Assembly: GCA_030430385.1 (NCBI GenBank)
Contig: JAUIFO010000006.1
Location: 164,433 to 228,432, forward strand
DNA length: 64,000 nucleotides
DNA from: Bacteroidia bacterium
Lineage (GTDB): Bacteria > Bacteroidota > Bacteroidia > Flavobacteriales > Flavobacteriaceae
Direction: 5' to 3'
Part shown: positions 16,178 through 25,611 of the stretch, one piece after another
How positions within the stretch are numbered: position 1 is the stretch's first letter
Layout of the letters: the number at the start of each line of letters is the position of its first letter
Notes under the pieces: generated by a model
The model's input: the letters and a program-made list of their open reading frames with translations, nothing else
Databases searched by the model: none
What the model was told of the DNA's origin: nothing
Translations under genes and position numbers: made by a program

Positions 16178-18715
16178 ATGAGAACAAAATTACTTATGTT
16201 ATTAATCTTTACTGGTTGTTTATTTGCGAATGCACAATGGAGCCAGGTAGGAAGCCCTCAGTTTACAAATTTTACAGATAATGTTGCTTTATCATTTCAT
16301 CCTATAAATGGAAGACCTTATGTTGTATATAATGATGTAACAGATGGTAATAAACCAAAAGTGATGCGCTATGATGGCACAACTTGGGTTGCTGTTGGAG
16401 GAACAATATCCAATATGGCATCGGCTAACCATGCTATTAAATTCAATCCAGTAACAAATGAACCTTGGGTAGCTTACAGAAGAACAGCAGACGACCAGAT
16501 GGATGTCTATAGTTTTGATGGTGTAAGCTGGGTTGCTAGAGGTGTTAATCTTAATTATGGCTTTACAGATAACCCATTTCAAATTCAATTTAACTCGAGT
16601 GGAGATGTAAGAGTAGCAGGAAAAATAACCAGCAAAAAGTTAAGAATTATTCAATTTCCTGGTGGTACATTATCTGGTTCTGCACTAGAAGAAGTTTTAA
16701 TTAATTCACCTCAATATGTTTTAGATCATAATTACGATTACGTTAATTACAACGATTATTTTGTTGCTTATGCTGGTACAGATAACTCTAGTGTTGTTGG
16801 AAGAAAACCTGTAGGTAGTAGCAGTAATGTTGCTAGTTTTGATATGTATGCCTATATAGGTGGAAGAACATTACGAAACATTTCAGGAATTAACAATAAG
16901 ACATTAGCAGCAGCTTATAGAGTGAATGGGTCTATTGAAGAGATTTTGATATTTCAAAACACATCATTAGTTAGTTATTACAATACCACCAAAAATGTGG
17001 TTAAGTTTAGAGAGAATTTAACTAACAATAAAAATTATTTAATGTACTCTGATGTTTCAGAAAATTTGTCTTTTAGTATCATAAATGATAATGGTACAAT
17101 TAGTAGCTCGTTACCAACACCAGGTGTTTCTACATCAAGCGCCAGTTTTTTTGCAGAGATGGAAATGAATCCTACTACAGGTAGTATGTTTATAGCATAT
17201 ATGGACTCTGGAAAGTTATCAGTACAAGAGTTTACACCTGCACCAACATTATCAAGAATATATGTAAATGCTAATGCTGCTGGAGGAAATGGTAATGGTG
17301 ATTCTTGGGCAAATGCAACAACAGATTTACAAACAGCAATTCAGTCAGCTGGAACAACTACTTCCGAAATTTGGGTAGCTTCTGGAACTTATAAACCAGG
17401 AAGCGGTAGAACCGATTCATTTGATATCGATATAGATGGACTTCATATTTATGGTGGGTTTAATGGTACAGAATCTTCAATATCAGAACGCGATATATTG
17501 GCAAATCCAACTATTTTATCTGGAGACTTGAATGATAATGATTTAGGACATGGTACAGGTACAAGAGGAGACAATTCGTATCACGTAATGCAAGTATTAA
17601 ATGCCGATAACGCAGTGATTGATGGATTTAAAATTATGTATGGTCATGCCAATGGATCTGGTACAAATGGTTACGGTGGGGCTATTAATATTGGAGGTCA
17701 AACATCCAATTTAAAAATTTACAATTGTGAGTTTGATGAAAACTTTGGATTAGCTGGAGGAGCAGTACGCTCATATTTGAATAATGATACAAGTATGACC
17801 TTTCAAAACTGTATATTTAATGACAATTTGAGTCGCTACGGTTCTGGTTTGTATTTTCTTGTAAATCAAAATAGAACAGTTACATTAGATATGGTTAATT
17901 GCTTGTTTACCAATAATACGTCTTATAATGTTAGTGGTTCAGCTTTAGGCTATACAGGAAGTTCAGCTTGGATAAGAGCAAATGATTCGGGTTCTAACCT
18001 AACGACAACTATCACCAATTGTACTTTTGCAAACAATGAAGATATTGGAACATACTCGAGTTCTCTTAAAGGCACTTTAGCATTAAGTAGGAGGTTAGAC
18101 GGAAATAGTACACACAATGCAACTATAAACAATTCAGTATTTTATTTCAACGATCAAGGTGCATCAGGAGGTGTTGGACTTTCAGTAAATCCAGGACATG
18201 TTTCTTATCCAAATACGGTTTTTGTAAATAATTCTATCAGTGAAGATAATTTTAACAACTTATCATTCTTGACCAATACATCAAATGCTGATCCATTATT
18301 TACTGATGTAAGTAACAACGATTTTACCTTACAATCAGGATCGCCAGCAATAGATGCAGGAGATAATAATTTAGTGCCATCTGGTATTACAGCAGATTTA
18401 TTATTTAATCAACGTATACATAACGCTACAGTAGATATGGGAGTTTATGAGTTTGGTGCTAATCCTACTTTATCCAATGAAGACTTTAGTTTTTCAACGG
18501 ATTCAATTGAAGTCTATCCAAATCCAACAACTAGTATTATAAATATTAAAACAACGTCTAAAATAAAATCTGTAGAAGTTTATAATGTTTTAGGCACAAA
18601 AGTAAGAGCATCAATCTTAGCTAGTGTCGACCTTTCGGGCTTATCAAATGGGTTCTACTTAGTAAAAATTAATACTGAAACAGGTAGCATAACAAAACGT
18701 ATTATTAAAAAGTAA
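16178..18715 (+). CDS. Secreted beta-helix protein with type IX sorting tail
   Basis: 845 residues from ATG at 16178, giving a signal peptide (MRTKLLMLLIFTGCLFANAQ). Residues ~22-360 contain repeated W/V-G and YDGTTW-type blades, resembling a beta-propeller. From about RIYVNANAAGGNGNGDSW the sequence becomes a right-handed parallel beta-helix with repeated GG-A-I and N-C-x-F rungs, like choice-of-anchor/polymorphic-repeat surface proteins. The last ~75 residues are a type A type IX sorting domain (VYPNPTTSIINIK, then GLSNGFYLVKI, ending in KRIIKK). It is predicted to be exported by the T9SS that includes PorT. No catalytic motif was recognised. Confidence 0.88.
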   Translation: MRTKLLMLLIFTGCLFANAQWSQVGSPQFTNFTDNVALSFHPINGRPYVVYNDVTDGNKPKVMRYDGTTWVAVGGTISNMASANHAIKFNPVTNEPWVAYRRTADDQMDVYSFDGVSWVARGVNLNYGFTDNPFQIQFNSSGDVRVAGKITSKKLRIIQFPGGTLSGSALEEVLINSPQYVLDHNYDYVNYNDYFVAYAGTDNSSVVGRKPVGSSSNVASFDMYAYIGGRTLRNISGINNKTLAAAYRVNGSIEEILIFQNTSLVSYYNTTKNVVKFRENLTNNKNYLMYSDVSENLSFSIINDNGTISSSLPTPGVSTSSASFFAEMEMNPTTGSMFIAYMDSGKLSVQEFTPAPTLSRIYVNANAAGGNGNGDSWANATTDLQTAIQSAGTTTSEIWVASGTYKPGSGRTDSFDIDIDGLHIYGGFNGTESSISERDILANPTILSGDLNDNDLGHGTGTRGDNSYHVMQVLNADNAVIDGFKIMYGHANGSGTNGYGGAINIGGQTSNLKIYNCEFDENFGLAGGAVRSYLNNDTSMTFQNCIFNDNLSRYGSGLYFLVNQNRTVTLDMVNCLFTNNTSYNVSGSALGYTGSSAWIRANDSGSNLTTTITNCTFANNEDIGTYSSSLKGTLALSRRLDGNSTHNATINNSVFYFNDQGASGGVGLSVNPGHVSYPNTVFVNNSISEDNFNNLSFLTNTSNADPLFTDVSNNDFTLQSGSPAIDAGDNNLVPSGITADLLFNQRIHNATVDMGVYEFGANPTLSNEDFSFSTDSIEVYPNPTTSIINIKTTSKIKSVEVYNVLGTKVRASILASVDLSGLSNGFYLVKINTETGSITKRIIKK

Positions 18716-18742
18716 GAATTATTTACCATTAAATACTTTAAG

Positions 18743-18773
18743 AGGAAAGTCTAAAAAAAGACTTTCCTTTTTT
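18743..18773 (+). terminator. Terminator of the beta-helix gene
   Basis: AGGAAAGTCT/AGACTTTCCT is a perfect 10-bp stem around six A, followed by a T run. It touches the stop codon of the convergent DUF423 gene. Confidence 0.9.
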
Positions 18774-19140
18774 ATATAACTCGAATCAAAATAAGCAACC
18801 AACCAATAACAAAAAGTAAACCACCAATAGGCGTAATTGGACCTAAGAATTTTAATTTCTTTCCTTTAGCATCACTCAAAACCAAACCGTAGATACTAAA
18901 AGAAAAAAGAACAATGCCTAAAGTGAAGCACCAGTACATTACTGAAGTTGAAAACTGAAAGTTAAACCCAAGAAGTAGCAAAACTAGAGCATGATACATT
19001 TGATACTTTACACCAATTTCAAAACTTTTAAGCTGGTCTTCGGATAGTATTTTCTTTAAGGCATGAGCACCAAACGCACCAAGTATAATGGCCAACATTC
19101 CGAATAATGCTCCTGTAATTATGAATGTCTGTTGACTCAT
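18772..19140 (-). CDS. DUF423 family inner-membrane protein (YgdD-like)
   Basis: 122 residues and four predicted membrane helices. The family signature is clear at the start (GALFGMLAIILGAFGAHALKK) and in the YQMYHALVLLLLG and TPIGGLLFVIGW segments. The function of DUF423 is unknown. It is the last gene of a probable three-gene operon, map-methyltransferase-DUF423, with a 6-nt gap to the methyltransferase. Confidence 0.92.
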   Translation of the reverse strand: MSQQTFIITGALFGMLAIILGAFGAHALKKILSEDQLKSFEIGVKYQMYHALVLLLLGFNFQFSTSVMYWCFTLGIVLFSFSIYGLVLSDAKGKKLKFLGPITPIGGLLFVIGWLLILIRVI

Positions 19141-19146
19141 TTCAAT

Positions 19147-19914
19147 CTATTTTTTATAAACCACAGGAATAAGTTCTCCTTTTGCTAAACAATAACGTTC
19201 AATCTCTTCTTCTGAAAGTTTAGCAGTATAATCGACTTCTACAACCTTAAACCCTACAGATCGTAGTTTGTCAAAATAATCACGACCATAGACGCGAACA
19301 TGGTCGTACTGACCAAAAATTTTGGCGCGTTCTTTTCTATCCGTAATGGTGTGATCTTCAAAAGTTTCAGCTCTTGATAGATCCTGAGGGATTTGAAATA
19401 TACCATAGCCTCCTGATTTCATCACACGATACAGTTCTTGCATCGCTTTCGTGTCATCAGGAATATGTTCTAGAACATGATTACATAAGATAACATCATA
19501 ACTATTATCTTCAAACGGAAGGTTGCAAATATCGGCTTTAACATCAGCAATAGGTGATTCTAAATCGGTTGTCGTATATTCTAAATGCTTCAATTGCTTA
19601 AAGCGTTTTAAAAAGCATTGTTCTGGAGCAAAATGCAGTACCTTTTTTTTTGACGAAAAAAAATCAGTTTCATTTTTAAGATACAACCAGAGCAAGCGAT
19701 GACGCTCTAAAGACAGCGTTGATGGTGATAAAACGTTATTCCGTTGATGACCATAACCATAAGGTAAAAAGGATCTAAAATGTTTGCCATCAATTGGATC
19801 TGTATAGGTGCTGCCTTCGAGAAAAAAAGCAATAATTGGGCGTACAATGTAACTTAATCTAATTAATAAAGGCCTTGGAATTATATTCAGTATGAGTTTG
19901 AAAAGGCGTTTCAT
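19147..19914 (-). CDS. Class I SAM-dependent methyltransferase, substrate unknown
   Basis: 255 residues. Motif I is VLHFAPEQCF (about residues 91-100) with the acidic SAM-ribose region at TTTDLESPIADVKADI. The Methyltransf_11-type motif is YDVILCNHVLEHIPDD, followed by ELYRVMKSGGYGIFQIP. The substrate cannot be read from the sequence. A basic N-terminal stretch (MKRLFKLILNIIPRPLL) could be a membrane-associating helix. map ends 1 nt upstream. A decayed copy of its 3' end lies at 13229-13351. Confidence 0.88.
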   Translation of the reverse strand: MKRLFKLILNIIPRPLLIRLSYIVRPIIAFFLEGSTYTDPIDGKHFRSFLPYGYGHQRNNVLSPSTLSLERHRLLWLYLKNETDFFSSKKKVLHFAPEQCFLKRFKQLKHLEYTTTDLESPIADVKADICNLPFEDNSYDVILCNHVLEHIPDDTKAMQELYRVMKSGGYGIFQIPQDLSRAETFEDHTITDRKERAKIFGQYDHVRVYGRDYFDKLRSVGFKVVEVDYTAKLSEEEIERYCLAKGELIPVVYKK

Positions 19915-19915
19915 G

Positions 19916-20734
19916 TTATAGCACTAGAGCGTCTTGCCTAAATTCGTCTTCTTCATTACTTTCTATGCCAAGTGCTTGATGTACATAAGCAAACGTCGAT
20001 AAGATTTCAGGTTTGCCGTCGAGTAAAGCAATATCATGCTCAAAATGTACGCTTGGTTGACCATCTTTGGTGACAATGGTCCAACCATCTTTTAATTGTT
20101 TTACACGATGGGTTCCTCCATTAATCATTGGCTCAATAGCGACTACCATTCCTTCAATGAATTTTTTTCCACGACCTCTTCTGCCATAATTTGGCATCTC
20201 TGGATCTTCATGCATTTTACGACCAATACCATGACCCACTAGTTCTCGAACAACACCATAACCATGTCCTTCACAATAATTTTGAATAGCATAACCAACA
20301 TCACCAACACGATTTCCGAGTTTAAATTCTCGAATACCAATGTAAAGTGATTCTTTGGTAACTTGGATCAATTTTTTGGTTTCCGGAGCTACGTCACCAA
20401 TTTCAAAAGTGTAGGCATGATCACCATAAAAGCCATTCATTAAGGCACCACAATCAATAGATACAATATCACCATCTTCTAATGGTCTGTCTGTAGGTAA
20501 ACCATGAACAACAGCATCATTTACACTACACAACAAGGTTGACGGACAATCATATAAACCCAAGAAACCAGGAACTGCGCCTTGATCTCTAATAAAAGCT
20601 TCTGCAAGTTTATCTAAATAATTGGTAGTCACACCAGCTTTAACTTCTTTAGCAAGCATGCCTAATGTTTTAGAAACTACCAATGCACTTTGGCGCATCA
20701 ATTCAATTTCCTCACGTGTTTTTACTATAATCAT
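19916..20734 (-). CDS. map: Type I methionine aminopeptidase
   Basis: 272 residues, the length of bacterial type I MetAP. It removes the initiator Met from new proteins. The metal ligands are visible: Asp in SIDCGALMNG, Asp in FYGDHAYTFEIG, His in GHGIGRKMHE, Glu in VVAIEPMI, and Glu in SVHFEHDIAL. The start at 20734 is preceded by a -7 box 16 nt upstream. In many bacteria map lies with secY and rpmJ; here it heads an operon with a methyltransferase and DUF423. A second map elsewhere cannot be excluded. Confidence 0.96.
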   Translation of the reverse strand: MIIVKTREEIELMRQSALVVSKTLGMLAKEVKAGVTTNYLDKLAEAFIRDQGAVPGFLGLYDCPSTLLCSVNDAVVHGLPTDRPLEDGDIVSIDCGALMNGFYGDHAYTFEIGDVAPETKKLIQVTKESLYIGIREFKLGNRVGDVGYAIQNYCEGHGYGVVRELVGHGIGRKMHEDPEMPNYGRRGRGKKFIEGMVVAIEPMINGGTHRVKQLKDGWTIVTKDGQPSVHFEHDIALLDGKPEILSTFAYVHQALGIESNEEDEFRQDALVL

Positions 20735-20750
20735 GGTCTTAAAATATGTG

Positions 20751-20758
20751 CAAAGATA
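20751..20758 (-). promoter_or_regulatory. -7 promoter box of map operon
   Basis: The minus strand reads TATCTTTG, matching TAnnTTTG, 16 nt upstream of the map ATG. Confidence 0.6.
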
Positions 20759-20828
20759 CTCAAAATTAAAAATTATTTCTTTTTACTGAACGATGATATT
20801 TGGCAGTTTTTCGTGCCTATTTGTGTTT

Positions 20829-20836
20829 TATCTTTG
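20829..20836 (+). promoter_or_regulatory. -7 promoter box of the CoA-transferase gene
   Basis: TATCTTTG matches TAnnTTTG, 22 nt upstream of ATG 20859. It is divergent from the map promoter; the two -7 boxes are about 70 bp apart. Confidence 0.6.
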
Positions 20837-20858
20837 ACATATAATTAAAACTGAAATT

Positions 20859-22124
20859 ATGTATAAAACATTCTCCGCTGAAGAAGCCTTAAAAGTTGTT
20901 AAGTCGAATGATAAAGTCTATTTACATGCAGCGGCAGCAGCTCCAACAATCTTAATAAAAGCGCTAACTGAGAGACATGAAGAATTGAGAAATGTGGAAA
21001 TTTGTCAATTGCATACTGAAGGTGAAGCGCCATATGCGAATCCGGAGTATAAAGAAAGTTTTCATGTGAATTCATTCTTTATTGGTAAAAATGTAAGACA
21101 TACATTAAAAGCTGGTAACGGATCCTATACACCTGTTTTTTTGAGTGAGTTGCCAAAATTGTTCAAAAAGAATATTGTAGATATAAAGGTTGCTCTTATA
21201 CATGTTTCGGTGCCTGATCAACATGGTTATTGTTCTTTAGGTGTTTCGGTTGAAGCTACTTTAGCTGCAATTGATAATGCAGACCATGTTATTGCTCAAG
21301 TGAATAAACAAATGCCTAGAACTTTTGGAGATGGAATCATTCATGTTTCTGAAATTGATGCATTCGTCGAGGTTGACGAACCTTTACCATCACATCCTGT
21401 TACCGAACCAACTTCAATTGAAGCTAAAATTGGTGATTATGTTGCCGAATTAATTGATGATAGAAGTACCCTTCAAATGGGAATTGGAAGTATTCCAAAT
21501 GCTGTTTTATCGCGTTTACACAATCATAAGGATTTAGGTCTTCATACCGAAATGTTTTCAGATGGTGTTATTGATTTAATACTAAAAGATGTCATCAACG
21601 GAAATTATAAAGGTGTGAATCCTGGACGTGCTATGGCAACTTTCTTAATGGGATCTCAGCGTTTATACGATTACGTGGATAATAATCCATTTATTGAAAT
21701 GCGATCATCCGATTTTGTAAATGATGTATCCATTATCAAGTTAAATCCACGAATGGTCGCTATAAATTCAGCCATTGAAGTTGATGTTACTGGTCAGGTG
21801 TGTGCAGATTCAATTGGTTCAAAGATGTATTCTGGAGTTGGCGGGCAAATGGATTTCATTAGAGGCGCATCATTGAGTGACGAAGGAAAAGCTATTATTG
21901 CTTTACCATCGATTACCAAAAAAGGCATCAGTAGAATAGTTCCATCTCTTAAATCTGGAGCTGGAGTAGTAACAACAAGAGCACATGTGCATTATGTAGT
22001 CACTGAATATGGTGTTGCCAATCTTTATGGGAAAACCATAAATGAACGTGTCAAGTCTTTAGTGGATATTGCGCATCCCGATCATAGAGAGGCCCTAGAT
22101 CGTGCGTATTATGAAATGCTGTAA
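20859..22124 (+). CDS. Acetyl-CoA hydrolase/CoA-transferase family protein
   Basis: 421 residues, class I CoA-transferase fold of the acetate/4-hydroxybutyrate CoA-transferase group. The expected catalytic Glu is in GLHTEMFSDGVIDL. A glycine-rich CoA region (GIGSIPNAVL) precedes it, and GGQMDFIRGASLS with TEYGVANLYGKT are typical C-terminal family blocks. The enzyme would exchange CoA between acetyl-CoA and a carboxylate or hydrolyse acyl-CoA; the exact acid cannot be read. It is monocistronic. Its stop directly abuts the stop of the convergent HAD gene with no spacer. Confidence 0.9.
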   Translation: MYKTFSAEEALKVVKSNDKVYLHAAAAAPTILIKALTERHEELRNVEICQLHTEGEAPYANPEYKESFHVNSFFIGKNVRHTLKAGNGSYTPVFLSELPKLFKKNIVDIKVALIHVSVPDQHGYCSLGVSVEATLAAIDNADHVIAQVNKQMPRTFGDGIIHVSEIDAFVEVDEPLPSHPVTEPTSIEAKIGDYVAELIDDRSTLQMGIGSIPNAVLSRLHNHKDLGLHTEMFSDGVIDLILKDVINGNYKGVNPGRAMATFLMGSQRLYDYVDNNPFIEMRSSDFVNDVSIIKLNPRMVAINSAIEVDVTGQVCADSIGSKMYSGVGGQMDFIRGASLSDEGKAIIALPSITKKGISRIVPSLKSGAGVVTTRAHVHYVVTEYGVANLYGKTINERVKSLVDIAHPDHREALDRAYYEML

Positions 22125-22547
22125 TTATTTGAAAAGTCCGAAAAATCCTTTTTTTCGTTTGAGTGGTTTTAAATCGGGTTCTTCGTTAGTAATGAGTTGG
22201 TAAACTTCTCCCCATCCAAGGATACCACCAATGTTTCTGTCGTCAATGTAGATGTCGGCATAAATTTTCCGACTTACAGAATCATCATATTTTTCTTCAG
22301 GGAAACTTTGATTTACAGCATAAAATGTAATCCCATTATCTTTACAAAACTGCACAGCTTCCTCAAGTTTTTTACCACTTCTGTAGGTCCATAATATAAG
22401 TCTATGACCATCGTGTTGCAGTCGCTTCATGGTTTCAAATGCAAAGATTCTTGGTTTTCCAACCTTTGGATAAGCATCTTCTACAATTGTGCCATCAAAG
22501 TCAATTGCTATAACTAATTTATCTAGAAAGTGATTAGGATGATTCAT
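22125..22547 (-). CDS. HAD-superfamily hydrolase (small, BT0820-like)
   Basis: 140 residues. HAD motif I is AIDFDGTIVED (nucleophile and acid Asp), motif II is LILWTYRSGKKL (Thr in the WTYR region), and the C-terminal acidic motif is IYIDDRNIGG. There is almost no cap insertion, so it probably acts on a large or macromolecular phosphate. It resembles a small HAD class known from Bacteroides structures. The C-terminus is Lys-rich (KRKKGFFGLFK). The substrate is unknown. Confidence 0.85.
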   Translation of the reverse strand: MNHPNHFLDKLVIAIDFDGTIVEDAYPKVGKPRIFAFETMKRLQHDGHRLILWTYRSGKKLEEAVQFCKDNGITFYAVNQSFPEEKYDDSVSRKIYADIYIDDRNIGGILGWGEVYQLITNEEPDLKPLKRKKGFFGLFK

Positions 22548-22581
22548 ATAGCGTGTAAAAATACAATAAATATCAAATTAA

Positions 22582-24105
22582 CTAAAGCGTTACTAAAGAC
22601 TTTTGAGTCATAGCTTCAGGTTGTGCTATACCCATTAATTTTAATATTGTAGGTGCGATATCACCAAGAATACCATCATGAATTGTTGTTTTATCATTAT
22701 TGATCAATATAATAGGCACTGGATTTGTTGTATGAGCAGTATGTGGTGTTCCATCAGGATTTATCATTGTTTCGCAATTACCATGATCTGCAATCAATAA
22801 GGTAGTATAATCGTTTTCAAGAGCAGCTGTGACGACATCTTTAACGCAAACATCAACAGCTTCACATGCTTTAATGGCAGCTTCCATAACACCTGTATGT
22901 CCTACCATATCACCATTAGCAAAATTCAAACAAATAAAATCCACATCACCTTTTTGAATTTCAGGCACTAAAGCATCTCTGAGTTCATAAGCACTCATTT
23001 CGGGCTTTAGATCGTAAGTAGCTACTTTAGGCGAATTTCTTAAAATTCTGGTTTCACCTTCAAAAGCATTTTCATTACCTCCAGAAAAAAAGAAAGTAAC
23101 GTGTGGGTACTTTTCGGTTTCAGCAATTCTAATTTGTGTTTTTTGATGTTGCGCTAAAACTTCTCCAAGAGTGTCTTTTAAATTGTCCTTATTGAAGATC
23201 ACGTTGATACCTTTAAAAGTCTCATCATAATTGGTCATGGTCACGTAATGCAAATCGAGTTGATGCATGTTTTGCTCATGAAAGTCCTTTTGTGATAAGG
23301 CTTCAGTGAGTTGTCGACCTCGATCCGTTCTGAAATTAAAAAAGATAACAACGTCACCATCTTTTATTGTGGCTACAGGCAGATGATTGTCATCAACCAT
23401 AACAATAGGTTTTATAAATTCGTCTGTGGTGTTATTGTCATAACTCTCTTGTATGGCTTCAGTAGCATTTTGAACAAGCAGACCTTCACCATTAACTAAA
23501 GCGTCATAGGCTAGTTTTACACGTTCCCAACGTTTATCACGATCCATAGCATAATAGCGTCCAGTAATTGACGCTAATTTTGTTTTGGTTGCTTTGATAT
23601 GCGATTCTAAAGATGTTACAAATCCGAATCCAGATTTTGGGTCAACATCACGACCATCTGTAAAGGCATGAATGAAAGACGATTCTATTCCAAAGTCATT
23701 AACAGCATCAACTAAACCGAACAGGTGATTGATGTGAGAGTGCACGCCACCATCACTAACCAGTCCTAAAAAATGTACAGGTTTATTGTTGGTTTTAGCA
23801 TATTGCAGTGCTTTGATAAGAACAGGTTCGTTGTTGAGTGTTTTGTTTTCAACAGCTAAGTTTATTTTTACTAAGTCCTGATAAACAATTCGACCAGCAC
23901 CTAGGTTCATATGTCCAACTTCACTATTTCCCATTTGCCCTTCAGGAAGTCCAACATGAAGTCCGTCAGTTCTCAGTGTGGCATGAGAATATTTTTTATA
24001 AAGCGAATCTATAAATGGTGTGTAGGCATTATCAATTGCTGACACTTTTGGGTCTGGAGACATTCCCCAACCATCTAATATCATCAATATTACTTTCTTG
24101 TTCAT
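22582..24105 (-). CDS. gpmI: 2,3-bisphosphoglycerate-independent phosphoglycerate mutase
   Basis: 507 residues from ATG at 24105 (MNKKVILMILDGWG), which puts the metal-binding DGWG motif at the usual distance from the N-terminus. An in-frame upstream start at 24141 would sit above the -7 box at 24124. The catalytic Ser is in GQMGNSEVGHMNLG. The phosphatase-like domain ligands include FTDGRDVDP, FRTDRGRQL and IADHGNCE. It is an Mn2+-dependent glycolytic enzyme interconverting 3- and 2-phosphoglycerate. Confidence 0.97.
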   Translation of the reverse strand: MNKKVILMILDGWGMSPDPKVSAIDNAYTPFIDSLYKKYSHATLRTDGLHVGLPEGQMGNSEVGHMNLGAGRIVYQDLVKINLAVENKTLNNEPVLIKALQYAKTNNKPVHFLGLVSDGGVHSHINHLFGLVDAVNDFGIESSFIHAFTDGRDVDPKSGFGFVTSLESHIKATKTKLASITGRYYAMDRDKRWERVKLAYDALVNGEGLLVQNATEAIQESYDNNTTDEFIKPIVMVDDNHLPVATIKDGDVVIFFNFRTDRGRQLTEALSQKDFHEQNMHQLDLHYVTMTNYDETFKGINVIFNKDNLKDTLGEVLAQHQKTQIRIAETEKYPHVTFFFSGGNENAFEGETRILRNSPKVATYDLKPEMSAYELRDALVPEIQKGDVDFICLNFANGDMVGHTGVMEAAIKACEAVDVCVKDVVTAALENDYTTLLIADHGNCETMINPDGTPHTAHTTNPVPIILINNDKTTIHDGILGDIAPTILKLMGIAQPEAMTQKSLVTL

Positions 24106-24123
24106 AAGTACGAGATTAGATTT

Positions 24124-24131
24124 CAAAGATA
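24124..24131 (-). promoter_or_regulatory. -7 promoter box of gpmI
   Basis: The minus strand reads TATCTTTG, matching TAnnTTTG, 18 nt upstream of the ATG at 24105. This favours that start over the one at 24141. Confidence 0.6.
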
Positions 24132-24366
24132 AAAGTTTCAAACTCTATTTGCCTATATCTAAATACAAAATAATGTGTTTTACATTTTTATTAACGAATG
24201 ATTTAAAGACAGTTAGAGGTTTTATTGAAATTATGAGCTTGTTAACAGATTTGTTTCCAAATAGTTAAAAAAATGTTATTTACCAATTTGTAGTGTAACA
24301 CTTATGAAATATTATCGTCTCTTTAGTATAATCAAAAAACAATCAATTAATTTAAAATCTTTCATC

Positions 24367-24756
24367 ATGAAAAAATCAGTTATTATTGTTGCAATCGCAA
24401 TGACATTTTCAGTAAGTACTTTAAATGCAAAAAATGTAATTAGTAATGTTGCAACTTATGAAGTTGCAGTCGTAAAAAAATCAACGGTTAGCCCATTCTG
24501 CATGTCTATTGTAAAAGGAGACATTGAAACCGTTCAAAAATTAATCGACTTAGGAGTAAATGTAAACAAGACATCTAACGGACTTACGCCTGCAATGTAT
24601 GCAGCAAAGTACAATCGTTTAGATATCTTAAAACTTTTAGTTGAAAATGGCGCTAAATTAAAATTGAAGTCACCAAAAGGTTTAACAGCTAAGAAAATGG
24701 CTAAAGCTTCTAATGCAAAAGATACCTTGGCTTATTTAGAAAATTTAGATGCCTAA
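24367..24756 (+). CDS. Secreted ankyrin-repeat protein
   Basis: 129 residues from ATG at 24367, which gives a signal peptide (MKKSVIIVAIAMTFSVSTLNA). An ATG at 24304 adds 21 residues before it and is less likely. Residues ~50-125 hold two to three ankyrin repeats (ETVQKLIDLGVNVNKTSNGL, TPAMYAAKYNRLDILKLLVE, then KGLTAKKMA). Such small periplasmic ankyrin proteins are common in Flavobacteriaceae; their partners are unknown. The 261-nt gap upstream shows no clear promoter. Confidence 0.85.
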   Translation: MKKSVIIVAIAMTFSVSTLNAKNVISNVATYEVAVVKKSTVSPFCMSIVKGDIETVQKLIDLGVNVNKTSNGLTPAMYAAKYNRLDILKLLVENGAKLKLKSPKGLTAKKMAKASNAKDTLAYLENLDA

Positions 24757-24802
24757 AGAAATGTCATTATCAATATGACAATTATTTGAGTTAGTTAGTT
24801 GA

Positions 24803-24832
24803 AAGACGCTTTAGTTTTCTAAAGCGTCTTTT
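24803..24832. terminator. Bidirectional terminator between convergent genes
   Basis: AAGACGCTTTAG/CTAAAGCGTCTT is a perfect 12-bp stem with loop TTTT, with A and T tracts on both sides. The right arm includes the stop and last codons of the M48 peptidase gene. Confidence 0.9.
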
Positions 24833-25586
24833 CATATTTAGAAATAGATTCTCTAATTTTTTCAATTCTATTCTCTGGATCTGGATGCGTACTCTGAAAT
24901 TCTGGAACACGGTTTGGTCCTGCGGCTGCTTTTAAAATTTCCATAACGCCAATCATTTCATTTGGATCATATCCAGCTCGCATCATAAAACGCACACCAA
25001 GATCATCACTTTCGAGCTCGTCACCGCGACCATTTTTTAATAATTCACCATTTCCATATTGTTGGGCAACACCACCTAAATCAACAGAAGATGCTCCCAT
25101 TGCAATAATTTTCCAAAAGTTCGCATTTGTAATTCTTTCATTAGAGTGTTTTCCTAATACATGACCAATCTCGTGACCTAACACACCAGCCAGTTGATCT
25201 TCGTTTTCTAACTTCGAAAACAAAGCATATGTGATAAAAATTTGTCCGCCAGGTAAGGCAAAAGCATTAATTGTATTTGGGTCTGAAAGTAAATGAAACT
25301 CGTACTCGTAAGGTGTTTCTTTAGCAATACTATTACTAATGAGTTTGTTACCTACATCGTCAACAAGGGCTTGATATTGCGTATTAGGATGTAAGCCACC
25401 ATGTTGCTGTGCCATTCCAGGAGCACTTTGTAAACCAATGGCTATTTCTTGTTCAGGTGATAACGATATGGCTTGCGTTCTTCCAGTGTAAGGATTAACT
25501 TCCTCTTGACTGCATTTTCGCATGTATGCAAATGCTACAACAGCAAGTGCAATAAATATTCTGATTTTAAAATTCTTTCCTCTCAT
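24819..25586 (-). CDS. M48 family zinc metallopeptidase
   Basis: 255 residues. An N-terminal membrane anchor or signal (about residues 8-22) ends near YMRKCSQEE, and the Cys could be a lipidation site though the box is not canonical. The zinc site HEIGH is in VLGHEIGHVLGKHS, and the third ligand region is GDELESDDLGVRFM. It is a periplasmic BepA/LoiP-like M48B peptidase, a group involved in outer-membrane protein quality control. The start has no visible -7 box. It is followed 25 nt upstream by the M15 peptidase gene on the same strand, so they may be co-transcribed. Confidence 0.92.
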   Translation of the reverse strand: MRGKNFKIRIFIALAVVAFAYMRKCSQEEVNPYTGRTQAISLSPEQEIAIGLQSAPGMAQQHGGLHPNTQYQALVDDVGNKLISNSIAKETPYEYEFHLLSDPNTINAFALPGGQIFITYALFSKLENEDQLAGVLGHEIGHVLGKHSNERITNANFWKIIAMGASSVDLGGVAQQYGNGELLKNGRGDELESDDLGVRFMMRAGYDPNEMIGVMEILKAAAGPNRVPEFQSTHPDPENRIEKIRESISKYEKTL

Positions 25587-25611
25587 GACTTCGTGTATTA
25601 GTGCTTTAAAT

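Noticed and set aside
24106..24366. Small ORF or RNA in the gpmI-ankyrin gap
   Set aside because: Only an 11-codon frame and no clear structure were found; nothing supportable beyond the gpmI promoter.
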